A DNA stretch of 64,000 nucleotides from assembly GCA_000063505.1 (NCBI GenBank), contig CT971583.1:1643918-1707917 (forward strand). Direction: 5' to 3'. Positions within the stretch are counted from its first letter, which is position 1. The number at the start of each line of letters is the position of its first letter. The position numbers and the translations under genes are program-made. The DNA comes from Synechococcus sp. WH 7803 (GTDB lineage: Bacteria > Cyanobacteriota > Cyanobacteriia > PCC-6307 > Cyanobiaceae). Of this stretch, positions 8,686 to 16,939 are shown one piece after another. A model generated the notes under the pieces. The model was given only the letters and a program-made list of their open reading frames with translations. It was not told where the DNA came from and ran no database searches.

Positions 8686-10683
8686 ATGACCGCCTTCACA
8701 GGAGTGGCAGCCGGTGATGCAACGCAGCAATCAGCCATTTTCTGGACGCGGGTGGAGAGCAACAGTTCCCTGATGAATCAGGAAGGTGGCCGTCCAAGGA
8801 TCAAGAACGGTGCTGTGAGGAGAAGGAATGCGTCTGGCCAAACCAGCACAGCAATTCCATTGATTCTTGAAATCGCCACAGACGAGCAATTCCGCAATGT
8901 GATCGCCCGGAAGGACGTTAAAACCGACCCTGCCCGTGATCACATCGCCAAAACCGAGGTTGATGGTCTGAGCCCAGGAACAGATTACTTCTACCGCTGG
9001 AAATATTCCACTCCGATCCTCACGATGTTGGGGATGATTTCCGGGCTCAGAGGCAGGGATCCAGAGGATTGGATGCCCTCCAACTTCGGTGTTGTTTTGT
9101 CTTCGCTCGACGAACCGAACCCAACCATGCGCACCACGATCGACCCAAGATCAAGAACCATGATCAGTCGCGTGGGCCGTCTCTCCACCACGCCGGAGAG
9201 GCAAGCCGATGTGGCCGTGCGCTTCGGCCATTCCGGCGACGCAGATGGGCTGTTTGCGCCTTACCTGGCCATGCAGAACCTGGTTGAGCAAGACTTTGAC
9301 TTTTTCTTCAATAACGGCGACACCATTTACGAAACAGCGTCTGATCTTTCTCCCGCAGTGAGTGCCTCTGAACTTGCCGTGAGAGGAGAAATCACCCAGA
9401 ACAGACTTCTACAGGACTACTACACGAAGTATCGGGAAACCCATCAACCTGTTTCCGAGCTGATTGATGGCAACACCAATCCCTTTCCAAGCCTCAGTGA
9501 TTTCTATGCAGCGCAGGGGAATTTCACCACTTGGGATAACCATGAAACGGGCAATCGCCAGCTGCAAAGTGGCGGCGCGCCCGCCTCACTCGCCGCCTTG
9601 CCGGAAACGCAGGGCGGTCGTCCCCGCGGCGGAAGCAGTCAAACCAGTGACGACGTGAACACCAGCGGCCGCTACGTGAATCAGCTGCCCAGCTTCCGCA
9701 CGATCCAGCAAGCCTTCATCGACTACCAGCCGATTGACCCACCGCTGATCGACGCACCCGACGATCCCCGCAGCCACGGCACCCGACAGCTTTACAACGC
9801 CCGGCAGTGGGGGCGCCATGCACTCGCGATCAACCTCGACACCCGCAGTTATCGAGACGCCAGGCTCTACCTTCCAGACCAGAGAAGTGATGACAGTGGA
9901 GAGCGCGCTGACAATCCCGCCCGCACCATGCTCGGCGCCACGCAACTCGCCTGGTTGAAGCAAACGCTGCTCGATGGTCAGGCCAACGGAACCACCTGGA
10001 CCGTGATCAGCACAAGCGTGCCGATTGATCAGGTTGCACCACCGGGTGCCTTCATTGAAGCCAGCGGTGCTGCCGCTGCAGACAATCCCGATTTCTACAA
10101 CCTCAACCTCTTTGATGACGGGAAAGGTTGGTTTGGTGGTTATCGATCGGAACGCGATGAAATCCTCCGTTTCATCGCTGACAACAACATCCGAAATGTT
10201 GTGTTCCTGGCATCCGACCAGCATCTCGTGCGTGTGAATGAGGTGCGTTACGCGCCCGATCCAGCCAACCCTCAGCAGATGCAGCAACTGCCCGGGGTGT
10301 TCTCGATGGTGACAGGGCCCATGGGGGCCGGTGGCCCCGATGTGATCACGGATCACTCCTACGCCAACATTGAGCAGATTTCAGATTTCATCGCTGACAC
10401 CCAACGGGAGCTCGGCGTGGATCCGCTCGGGCTAGACCCGGCCTATCCAGGACTTCACGATGTTTGGCGTGCGGGCAATCCCGATGCCGACATCGACCGT
10501 TCACCGGCTGATTTTCACTCTCCAGACACCTTCAATTACGCCGCTTTTGCCATCGGCACCGATGGCGTTCTTGATGTTGAACTCTTGGGCATTCCCTCCT
10601 ATCTGCCCAACACATTTCCAGGCACCGAGGCCTTTACGCCAGAACCGATTCTCAGCTTCAGCATCACGCCAGATCTGAGCTAA
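8686..10683 (+). CDS. PhoD-like metallophosphatase
   Basis: This 665-residue protein begins with FTGVAAGDATQQSAIFWTRV, the start of the Fn3-like N-domain of PhoD-family phosphatases. Later it has FFNNGDTIYE, TTWDNHETGN and FLASDQHLVRV, which supply the Asp, Asn and His metal ligands of a calcineurin-like core. It probably hydrolyses phosphate mono- or diesters. The ATG at 8686 follows an in-frame TGA at 8680, so no longer N-terminus is possible. No Tat or Sec signal is visible, unlike canonical PhoD. It may stay inside the cell, leave by a non-classical route, or have lost its signal. Confidence 0.8.
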   Translation: MTAFTGVAAGDATQQSAIFWTRVESNSSLMNQEGGRPRIKNGAVRRRNASGQTSTAIPLILEIATDEQFRNVIARKDVKTDPARDHIAKTEVDGLSPGTDYFYRWKYSTPILTMLGMISGLRGRDPEDWMPSNFGVVLSSLDEPNPTMRTTIDPRSRTMISRVGRLSTTPERQADVAVRFGHSGDADGLFAPYLAMQNLVEQDFDFFFNNGDTIYETASDLSPAVSASELAVRGEITQNRLLQDYYTKYRETHQPVSELIDGNTNPFPSLSDFYAAQGNFTTWDNHETGNRQLQSGGAPASLAALPETQGGRPRGGSSQTSDDVNTSGRYVNQLPSFRTIQQAFIDYQPIDPPLIDAPDDPRSHGTRQLYNARQWGRHALAINLDTRSYRDARLYLPDQRSDDSGERADNPARTMLGATQLAWLKQTLLDGQANGTTWTVISTSVPIDQVAPPGAFIEASGAAAADNPDFYNLNLFDDGKGWFGGYRSERDEILRFIADNNIRNVVFLASDQHLVRVNEVRYAPDPANPQQMQQLPGVFSMVTGPMGAGGPDVITDHSYANIEQISDFIADTQRELGVDPLGLDPAYPGLHDVWRAGNPDADIDRSPADFHSPDTFNYAAFAIGTDGVLDVELLGIPSYLPNTFPGTEAFTPEPILSFSITPDLS

Positions 10684-10696
10684 CGCTGGGCTCTCT

Positions 10697-12229
10697 TCAA
10701 GACAACGCCAGCAGCCGCTCGATCTTGGATTCCAGATAGCGCAGGAACGGTTCACTCGAGAGAGGGCGTCCTGTGACGCTGGCCACCAGCTGCTCGGCGT
10801 TGAGCGCCCGGCCGATTGGATGCACCGCCTCCCGCAGCCAGCTGAGCACAGGCTGGAGATCATCCCGGCGCACATGCTCTTCCGGTGCCCCGATCGCCGT
10901 CTCCATGGCTTCACTGATCTGGGCACTGATCAGATGGCCCAGCAGATACGACGGGAAATAGCCGAACAAGCCCTCGCTCCAGTGCACATCCTGCAGGCAG
11001 CCTTCAGCGTCGTCCGCTGGTGTCACCCCCAGCAGTTCGCCGTAACGGCGGTTCCACTCGCTCGGAAGCGCTTCCACCTCCAGCCCCTGCTCAAGCAAGG
11101 CCAGTTCCAGATCCGTGCGGATCAGGATGTGCAGGCCGTAGCTGAGCTCATCCGCTTCCACCCGGTTGCAGCCGGGTGCCATCGGATTCATGGCTCGCCA
11201 GAGATCGATGGCGTTGGCGATCGGTGCTCCCGCAGCGGCGAAACGCGGCCACCAGTGCTCGGCAAACGGCTGGCTGCGGGCTACCCGGTTTTCCCAGAAC
11301 AACGACTGGCTTTCATGCACCGCCATCGACGTGGCCTGGCCAAGGGGCCAGGCAAACCATTGGTGGCTGGAGGGGGGCAGGCCCTGCTCATAGAGGGAAT
11401 GCCCCCACTCATGGGCGGTGGCCAGAAAGCAGGAGAGGGGCTGTCCAGCAACCACCCGGGTTGTGATCCGGAAGTCCCGTGGCCCCAGGGTGATCGAAAA
11501 GGGATGGGGCGAAGCCGCCACGCAGGTGATTGATTCGTCCCGTCCCCAACACTTGAGCAACTGATCACAGAGATCCTGCTGGGTGGCAGCCTCCAGATCC
11601 CAGCTCAACGCGGTGGGCCGCGGCCCGCCCTGGAGCTGGCCGAGTAGTTCAGGCAAGCGCTGGCGCAACGGTGCGAACAGCTCCTGCAGCCTGGCGAGGG
11701 TGAGGTCGGGCTCAAAGGGCTGGGCCAGGGTTTCCCAGCAGGAGCGAGGTTCCGCCAGCTGGCGCGCCTGCTCCTGGCGAAGAGCCACCATGCGCTTTAG
11801 GGAAGGAGCGAACTGGTCGAACGCTGAGGCAGCCTTGGCCTGCTGCCAGCACTCGTAACCCTCCGACTTGGCCACGGCGATCGCCGACACCAGATCGGGA
11901 TCGAGGGCCTGCTGCCTGTGCAACTCCTGCTCCAACAGATCCAGATTCCTGGCCTGGGCAAGCCGCTCCGCCTCAGAGGTCTGTTCAGACGACGCTTGCC
12001 AGGCCTGCCGCGCCTCCCCAATCAAGGCCGCGTAACGCTCACAGCTTTGGCGCGCGTGCAATTGACGGGCCAGAAGAGCCAGCTGTTCACCGCGCCAGGC
12101 CGCACCGCCGCTGGGCATCCGTGTGTTCTGGTCCCAGTAGAGCGTGCTCTGGATCGAGCCCAGCAGCTGCGTTTCCCGGAGGTAATCACCCAGCGAGGTC
12201 CAGGCCGAGGAAGGAACGTCGCGCGTCAT
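10697..12229 (-). CDS. M32 metallocarboxypeptidase (Taq type)
   Basis: A 510-residue protein with HEWGH at residues 273-277 (zinc site and catalytic Glu) and the downstream MAVHESQSLFWEN segment typical of M32 carboxypeptidases. It should remove C-terminal residues from peptides in the cytoplasm, using a divalent metal. No signal peptide is seen. It is convergent with the phosphatase gene, 13 bases apart, and is followed upstream by the small secreted-protein gene with a 7-base gap, so the two may be co-transcribed. Confidence 0.93.
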   Translation of the reverse strand: MTRDVPSSAWTSLGDYLRETQLLGSIQSTLYWDQNTRMPSGGAAWRGEQLALLARQLHARQSCERYAALIGEARQAWQASSEQTSEAERLAQARNLDLLEQELHRQQALDPDLVSAIAVAKSEGYECWQQAKAASAFDQFAPSLKRMVALRQEQARQLAEPRSCWETLAQPFEPDLTLARLQELFAPLRQRLPELLGQLQGGPRPTALSWDLEAATQQDLCDQLLKCWGRDESITCVAASPHPFSITLGPRDFRITTRVVAGQPLSCFLATAHEWGHSLYEQGLPPSSHQWFAWPLGQATSMAVHESQSLFWENRVARSQPFAEHWWPRFAAAGAPIANAIDLWRAMNPMAPGCNRVEADELSYGLHILIRTDLELALLEQGLEVEALPSEWNRRYGELLGVTPADDAEGCLQDVHWSEGLFGYFPSYLLGHLISAQISEAMETAIGAPEEHVRRDDLQPVLSWLREAVHPIGRALNAEQLVASVTGRPLSSEPFLRYLESKIERLLALS

Positions 12230-12236
12230 TCAGCCA

Positions 12237-12500
12237 TCAGTCCCGGCGGCAATAGCCACCACCCACATCCATCCAGCCTGCCGGACAGTCCTCCCCCATC
12301 GCCGGCCTGAGGGTGTAGGTCATCAACCCCAAGGCACTGCACTTGCCATTACCCATATCGATGTATCCCATCGGGCACTCACTGGCGATGCGCTTCACGA
12401 CCCTCTGGGCCTGCCCGCGGGGGGCTGCCACCACCAAGGCCGCCGGAATCAGCAGTGCGATCAACAACCTCTGAACCATGTTGTTCACCCGAAGTTCCAA
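12237..12500 (-). CDS. Small secreted protein with a duplicated Cys motif
   Basis: An 87-residue protein with an N-terminal signal peptide (MVQRLLIALLIPAALVVAAP and a likely cut after GQA). The mature part carries two copies of one motif: ECPMGYIDMGNGKCSAL and DCPAGWMDVGGGYCRRD, consensus CPxGxxDxGxGxC. Each copy could form one disulfide. A TTG at 12500 has AAGGAG four bases upstream; the ATG at 12479 gives a cleaner signal peptide but no ribosome-binding site. The family is not recognised. Confidence 0.65.
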   Translation of the reverse strand: MELRVNNMVQRLLIALLIPAALVVAAPRGQAQRVVKRIASECPMGYIDMGNGKCSALGLMTYTLRPAMGEDCPAGWMDVGGGYCRRD

Positions 12501-12551
12501 CGCACTCCTTCCCAGCCACGCTAGGGGTGACTTCAGGATCAGATCGAGTTC

Positions 12552-12833
12552 ATGGCCTCCCTACTGCCGCAGAGCGAACGCGAGACGCTCAGCAACACCC
12601 TGCCTCACTGGCAGGTTGAGGCTGGGCGTTTGAAGCGGAACTGGCAATTCAAGGATTTCAGCGAAGCGTTCGCCTTCATGACGCGGGTGGCCCTGCTGGC
12701 CGAGGCGATGCAGCACCACCCCAACTGGAGCAACGTCTACAACCGGGTGTCGATCGAACTCACCACCCACGACCTGGGCGGGCTGAGTGATCTGGATGTT
12801 CAGCTGGCCCGGTCCATCGACGCCCTTTGCTGA
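12552..12833 (+). CDS. Pterin-4a-carbinolamine dehydratase
   Basis: The 93-residue sequence has the diagnostic [20 protein letters not shown] followed by GGL, with the family's catalytic histidines. The enzyme dehydrates 4a-hydroxytetrahydrobiopterin in pterin recycling; in bacteria without aromatic hydroxylases it may serve other pterin or molybdopterin roles. It lies 37 bases upstream of a His-rich CobW GTPase on the same strand. Full length for the family. Confidence 0.93.
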   Translation: MASLLPQSERETLSNTLPHWQVEAGRLKRNWQFKDFSEAFAFMTRVALLAEAMQHHPNWSNVYNRVSIELTTHDLGGLSDLDVQLARSIDALC

Positions 12834-12837
12834 CAGC

Positions 12838-12853
12838 TGCCACGATGGTGGCA
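12838..12853. repeat. Inverted repeat between the dehydratase and CobW genes
   Basis: TGCCAC, loop GATG, GTGGCA: a perfect 6-bp stem in the 37-base gap. There is no T-run. It could be an operator or a processing hairpin; it does not resemble the AT-rich Zur consensus. Confidence 0.25.
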
Positions 12854-12870
12854 AGCGCAGAGATCCCTGA

Positions 12871-13962
12871 ATGACAGGCACAGCTCAGCCGGCCAGCACC
12901 GTGCCAGTGACCATTCTCACTGGGTTTCTCGGAGCTGGAAAAACCACGTTGCTCAATCACATCCTCACCAACCAGGACGGCCTCAAGACAGCCGTTCTGG
13001 TGAATGAATTCGGAGAGATCGGGATCGACAACGATCTGGTGGTGAGCTCCGGCGACGACATCGTCGAGCTCAGCAACGGCTGCATCTGCTGCTCGATCAA
13101 TGGCGAGCTGCTCGAAACGGTTGATCGCATCCTCGAGCAATCCAAAGACCTGGATTACCTGGTGGTGGAAACCACCGGGCTGGCCGATCCCCTCCCCGTG
13201 GCCATGACATTCCTTGGCAGCGAACTGCGGGATCAAACACGCCTTGACTCGATCATCACGCTGATTGATGCGGAGAATTTCGGCGAGGAGACGCTCGCCA
13301 GCCAAGTGGGGCGCTCCCAAGTGATCTATGGAGACATCCTTCTCCTCAATAAAACCGACCTGGTGGATGAAGCGCGCCTCAAGTCCATTGAGAGCACCCT
13401 GCGGGAGGTGAAGACCGACGCGCGGATTCTGCGCTCGCAAAAGGGGGAGGTTCCCCTTCCGCTGCTCCTGAGCGTGGGCCTGTTCGAATCGGATCGCGTG
13501 GTCAGCGCTGCTGAGGATCACGACCACAACCACAACCATGACCACGATCACAGCCATGACCATGGGCACAGCCACGCTCACGGACACAGCCATGATCACG
13601 GGCATAGCCATGATCATGACCACGGTCACGACCATCAGTCGGCGGATCACCTCGCGATCGAAGGTTTCACCTCCCTGTCTTTCCGCAGTGACGGCCCCTT
13701 CGGCTTGCGCAAGTTCCAGAACTTTCTCGATAATCAGCTTCCAGACAGCGTGTTCCGGGCCAAGGGCATCCTCTGGTTCAACGAGAGTGAACGGCGGCAC
13801 GTGTTCCATTTAGCTGGCAAGCGCTTTTCCATCGACGACAGCGACTGGACTGGAGAGCGCAAGAATCAGTTGGTGCTCATCGGTCGCGATCTCGACCACG
13901 ACACCCTGCGCAACCAACTCCAGGCCTGCGTTGCCAAGGACGCCGGGCAAGGTTTCGGCTGA
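12871..13962 (+). CDS. CobW/COG0523 GTPase with long His-rich metal-binding segment
   Basis: A 363-residue G3E GTPase. Walker A GFLGAGKTTLL is near residues 18-28, and NGCICCSING carries the metal-binding CxCC motif of the family. NKTDLV is the guanine-specificity motif. From about residue 216 to 254 there is a run dominated by His alternating with Asp, Gly and Ser, then the CobW C-terminal domain. Such proteins insert or deliver Zn, Co or Fe to clients using GTP. The His run suggests zinc or nickel storage or buffering. The neighbouring pterin dehydratase may be functionally linked. The exact metal cannot be told from sequence. Confidence 0.9.
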   Translation: MTGTAQPASTVPVTILTGFLGAGKTTLLNHILTNQDGLKTAVLVNEFGEIGIDNDLVVSSGDDIVELSNGCICCSINGELLETVDRILEQSKDLDYLVVETTGLADPLPVAMTFLGSELRDQTRLDSIITLIDAENFGEETLASQVGRSQVIYGDILLLNKTDLVDEARLKSIESTLREVKTDARILRSQKGEVPLPLLLSVGLFESDRVVSAAEDHDHNHNHDHDHSHDHGHSHAHGHSHDHGHSHDHDHGHDHQSADHLAIEGFTSLSFRSDGPFGLRKFQNFLDNQLPDSVFRAKGILWFNESERRHVFHLAGKRFSIDDSDWTGERKNQLVLIGRDLDHDTLRNQLQACVAKDAGQGFG

Positions 13963-14014
13963 TTGCACCACTTTCGGCCAATGTGATTAGGCTGACAACC
14001 AACGTGGAGAAGGA

Positions 14015-14161
14015 ATGGTGGAACTTCTTGCAGCGGGCAGCCTGCTGATCGCTCTTGGGCTGGCCTTCTGGCTTCTCCTTGATTCCGACGATGACAACGG
14101 CGGCGGCGGCTTGATGGAGCCCACCCTTGTGCCCATTCCGGTGCGGCGCAGCGACCGTTGA
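14015..14161 (+). CDS. Small membrane protein, 48 residues
   Basis: ATG 14015 has GGAG five bases upstream and opens a 48-residue frame closed by TGA at 14159-14161, directly before a strong terminator. It has one membrane helix (LLAAGSLLIALGLAFWLLL) followed by an acidic-glycine segment (DSDDDNGGGG) and a basic C-terminus (VPIPVRRSDR). Start signal, terminator and amphipathic plan support a real gene. The family is not recognised. Confidence 0.6.
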   Translation: MVELLAAGSLLIALGLAFWLLLDSDDDNGGGGLMEPTLVPIPVRRSDR

Positions 14162-14183
14162 TCACCCGTCACAAACTTGAGCG

Positions 14184-14210
14184 AACCCCGCCACCAGCGG
14201 GGTTTTTTTT
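14184..14210 (+). terminator. Rho-independent terminator
   Basis: CCCCGC (14186-14191) pairs with GCGGGG (14197-14202), followed by eight T. It closes the CobW/small-protein transcript and isolates futA. Confidence 0.92.
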
Positions 14211-14259
14211 ATGGCTTGGCGCGAGCCCAGAGCCCAACAACCAAAGACCGCGCACTTAT

Positions 14260-14274
14260 TGCGTATGATTCTCA
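14260..14274. promoter_or_regulatory. Possible Fur box upstream of futA
   Basis: TGCGTATGATTCTCA fits the 7-1-7 Fur pattern (TGATAAT-n-ATTATCA) with one mismatch in the right arm and three in the left. It sits 21 bases before the start of an iron-binding protein gene, where Fur repression is expected in cyanobacteria. Confidence 0.5.
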
Positions 14275-14295
14275 AATTCATTTAGTCACAACGCC

Positions 14296-15339
14296 ATGCG
14301 CAAGTTTCCCCAGCTCTTGAAACGCGGCCGAGTCGCTGGCCTGCCCCTGCTCCTGACAGCGACAACCCTTCTGGCCTCCTGCAGCCAACAGGGCCAGCAG
14401 TCTGAAATCGGCGTGTATTCCGGCCGTCACTACAACACCGATCAGAGGCTTTACGACCGCTTCACCGCCGAAACAGGCATCAAGGTGAAGCTGCTGGAGG
14501 CCAAGGATGACGCCTTGATTCAGCGGCTGCGCACCGAAGGCGACACCTCACCTGCCGACGTGCTGATCCTTGCTGATGCCGCACGCCTGGATCAGGCCGC
14601 CGATCTCGATCTGTTTCAACCCGTGCGTTCCGAGGAACTGGATGCGGCGGTGCCCGCGGCGTTGCGCGATCCCAAGCAACGCTGGTTCGGACTCACCCGC
14701 AGGCTGCGCACCCCCATGATCAACACCGCCTCAGTGCAACCCGAGGAGGTGGATCGCTACCAGAAGCTGGCTGATCCTGGGTTGAAAGGCCGCCTCTGCC
14801 TGCGCAACCGCCGCAGCGTTTACAACCAATCGCTGGTGGCCTTCATGCTCGATCGCGATGGAGAAGAGGCCACCGCCCAGTGGATCCGCGGCATGGTCGC
14901 CAATCTCTCCCAACCGGTGTTCAGCAGTGACACCCCAATGATTCGGGCCGTGGCCCAGAACAAGTGCGGTGTCGCGCTCGCCAACAGCTACTACCTCGGA
15001 CGTCTCCAGGCTGGCGACAAAGGGGAAGCAGACCGCAAGCTCAGCGAAGCGGTGACCGTGGTTTGGCCCGAGCCGGTTCACGTGAACATCACCGGTGGCG
15101 GTGTGACCCGCTCCAGTCGCAACCCCAAAGCCGCCACCCGCTTCCTGGCCTTCCTGGTCGCCAGCGAAAACCAGGGGGGCTACGCCGCGGCCAACCACGA
15201 GTACCCCATCAAGGGCATGGGAGACGATCCGGTGCTCAAGGCCTGGGGCCCCTTCCGCCAGGCTGATGTGTCGGCCGCTCGCCTCGGTGAACTCAATGGC
15301 AAAGCTGTGGAACTGATGAGTGCCAACGGTTGGCAATGA
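14296..15339 (+). CDS. futA: Ferric iron ABC transporter substrate-binding protein (FutA/IdiA)
   Basis: A 347-residue periplasmic binding protein. A signal sequence with LLASC (Cys29) suggests a lipoprotein, then EIGVYSGRHYNTDQRLYDRF, the FutA/IdiA start, and later ANSYYLGRL with the paired tyrosines that ligate Fe(III). It captures ferric iron in the periplasm and passes it to the FutB permease, whose gene overlaps its end by about 20 bases. A Fur-box-like site precedes it. No ATPase gene (futC) is nearby and must lie elsewhere. Confidence 0.93.
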   Translation: MRKFPQLLKRGRVAGLPLLLTATTLLASCSQQGQQSEIGVYSGRHYNTDQRLYDRFTAETGIKVKLLEAKDDALIQRLRTEGDTSPADVLILADAARLDQAADLDLFQPVRSEELDAAVPAALRDPKQRWFGLTRRLRTPMINTASVQPEEVDRYQKLADPGLKGRLCLRNRRSVYNQSLVAFMLDRDGEEATAQWIRGMVANLSQPVFSSDTPMIRAVAQNKCGVALANSYYLGRLQAGDKGEADRKLSEAVTVVWPEPVHVNITGGGVTRSSRNPKAATRFLAFLVASENQGGYAAANHEYPIKGMGDDPVLKAWGPFRQADVSAARLGELNGKAVELMSANGWQ

Positions 15340-16939
15340 TCAAGGAGTGAAGAGCGTCAGTCCCTCCATTACCTGTCCCCTGCCCCAGGGCATCAGCCCT
15401 CGGGGCAGCCGGTGGGTGCCGGGCCGGCGCTTGCTGGTGGCCGGTGCCCTGCTGATTGCAGTGCTGGCGCTGCTTCCGGTGCTCGGGCTGATTGGCGAGG
15501 GCCTGCAGGGGCTCAGAAACGGCAACGCCAGCCTCGGCTCCGACGGCGTCAGCCAGTTGCGCGGCACCCTTGTGCTTCTCCTTGGCACTGGCATCGCCGG
15601 AGGTCTGCTTGGCACCGTGAATGGTTGGCTCCTGGCCAACTGCCGCTTCCCGGGTCGGCGCTGGCTGAAGATTGCCCAGTTGCTGCCCCTGGCCAGTCCC
15701 TCCTATTTACTGGCCGCCACGCTGGTGGATCTGGGCAGCCTGCATGGCCTGCGCATCCATGGCTTGAGCTGGGGGGTGGCCGTGATGGCCCTCAGCACCT
15801 ACCCCTATGTGTTCTTGCTGAGCACCGAAAGTTTCACCATCTGCGGGCGTCGGCAACTCGAGGCCTGCCGCTGCCTCGGTGTCGGGCCCTGGAACAGCTT
15901 CCGCCGCATTGCCTTGCCCATGGCCCTGCCAGCCATCGGCGCCGGCATTGCCCTGATGGGGATGGAAGTGGTGAACGATTACGGGGCCGTTCAGCTGTTG
16001 GGGATTCCCAGTCTTTCGGCCGGAATCCTGCAGGCCTGGCAAATGGATGGCAATCCCGCAGGTGCTGTGGGGCTGGCACTGATCACCCTCAGCATCGTGA
16101 TGCTACTGGTGTTCGGAGAACGGCGCTTGCGCCGGCGTAGCCGCCGTTGGGCGGAAGGGGTGGCCGGCGGCGAATCGCCCGCCTGGCAGCTGGAGGGGCT
16201 CCGGGCCCTGCTGGCCCAGGTGCTCGGGGGAATCCCGCCACTGCTGAGCGTGGGGATCCCTCTGCTCTGGGCCAGCCAAAACCTGGGGCAACTGGCCGCG
16301 GGCTGGAAGCCGGAATTGCTGTTGCTCACGGCGCGCAGCCTCTCCCTCGGTCTCGCCGCCGCGGTGCTCACGGGCCTGGCGGCCCTGCTGCTCGCCATTG
16401 CCAAACGCTGGAGTCGCTCCCGCTGGCTCGGAAGCGTGACCTTTCTTGCCGGAATGGGCTATGCCATTCCCGGAGCCGTGTTGGCCCTGGCCCTGCTGTT
16501 GCTGGGCGGCCCCTGGCAACTCTCGCCGATCCTGCTGCTGCTCTGGGGGTACAGCGATCGCTTTCTGGCTGTGGGCAAAGGGGGATTGGACGCCGCCCTG
16601 GAACGGCTCTCGCCCAACTTGGATGAAGCGGCCACCGGCCTGGGTCTGCGCTGGCCCGCCGTGCTCCGCCGCGTGCATCTGCCCCTGCTGCGCGGGCCGC
16701 TGCTCGTGGGAAGCCTTCTGGTTTTCGTCGACACCGTGAAGGAACTCCCCCTCACCCTGGCGGTGCGTCCGTTCGACTTCGACACCCTCTCCATCCGGGT
16801 GTTTCAGTACGCCAGTGACGAGCGCCTCGCCGCCGCCCTCTGGCCGGCCCTGATGATCCTCACCTTGGGCCTGCTCGCGTCAACAGCGTTGATTCCCAAG
16901 CTCAGTCGGGAAACAGATCAGCCCTCCAGCAGCGGCTGA
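15320..16939 (+). CDS. futB: Ferric iron ABC transporter permease (FutB)
   Basis: A 539-residue, two-domain permease with about twelve membrane segments. Both halves carry the EAA-type loop for the ATPase (LEACRCLGVGPWNSFRRIAL and LDEAATGLGLRWPAVLRRVH). It moves Fe(III) into the cell from FutA. GTG 15320 overlaps futA; GTG 15347 is the alternative and leaves a gap of 7 bases. AAGGA lies at 15342-15346, right against the second. The 3' end overlaps the convergent phoX gene by 22 bases. Confidence 0.9.
   Translation: MPTVGNDQGVKSVSPSITCPLPQGISPRGSRWVPGRRLLVAGALLIAVLALLPVLGLIGEGLQGLRNGNASLGSDGVSQLRGTLVLLLGTGIAGGLLGTVNGWLLANCRFPGRRWLKIAQLLPLASPSYLLAATLVDLGSLHGLRIHGLSWGVAVMALSTYPYVFLLSTESFTICGRRQLEACRCLGVGPWNSFRRIALPMALPAIGAGIALMGMEVVNDYGAVQLLGIPSLSAGILQAWQMDGNPAGAVGLALITLSIVMLLVFGERRLRRRSRRWAEGVAGGESPAWQLEGLRALLAQVLGGIPPLLSVGIPLLWASQNLGQLAAGWKPELLLLTARSLSLGLAAAVLTGLAALLLAIAKRWSRSRWLGSVTFLAGMGYAIPGAVLALALLLLGGPWQLSPILLLLWGYSDRFLAVGKGGLDAALERLSPNLDEAATGLGLRWPAVLRRVHLPLLRGPLLVGSLLVFVDTVKELPLTLAVRPFDFDTLSIRVFQYASDERLAAALWPALMILTLGLLASTALIPKLSRETDQPSSSG

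Noticed and set aside
13518-13634. Short tandem repeat of His codons as a possible DNA repeat element
   Set aside because: The repetition is explained by the His/Asp/Gly/Ser-rich metal-binding segment of the CobW protein.
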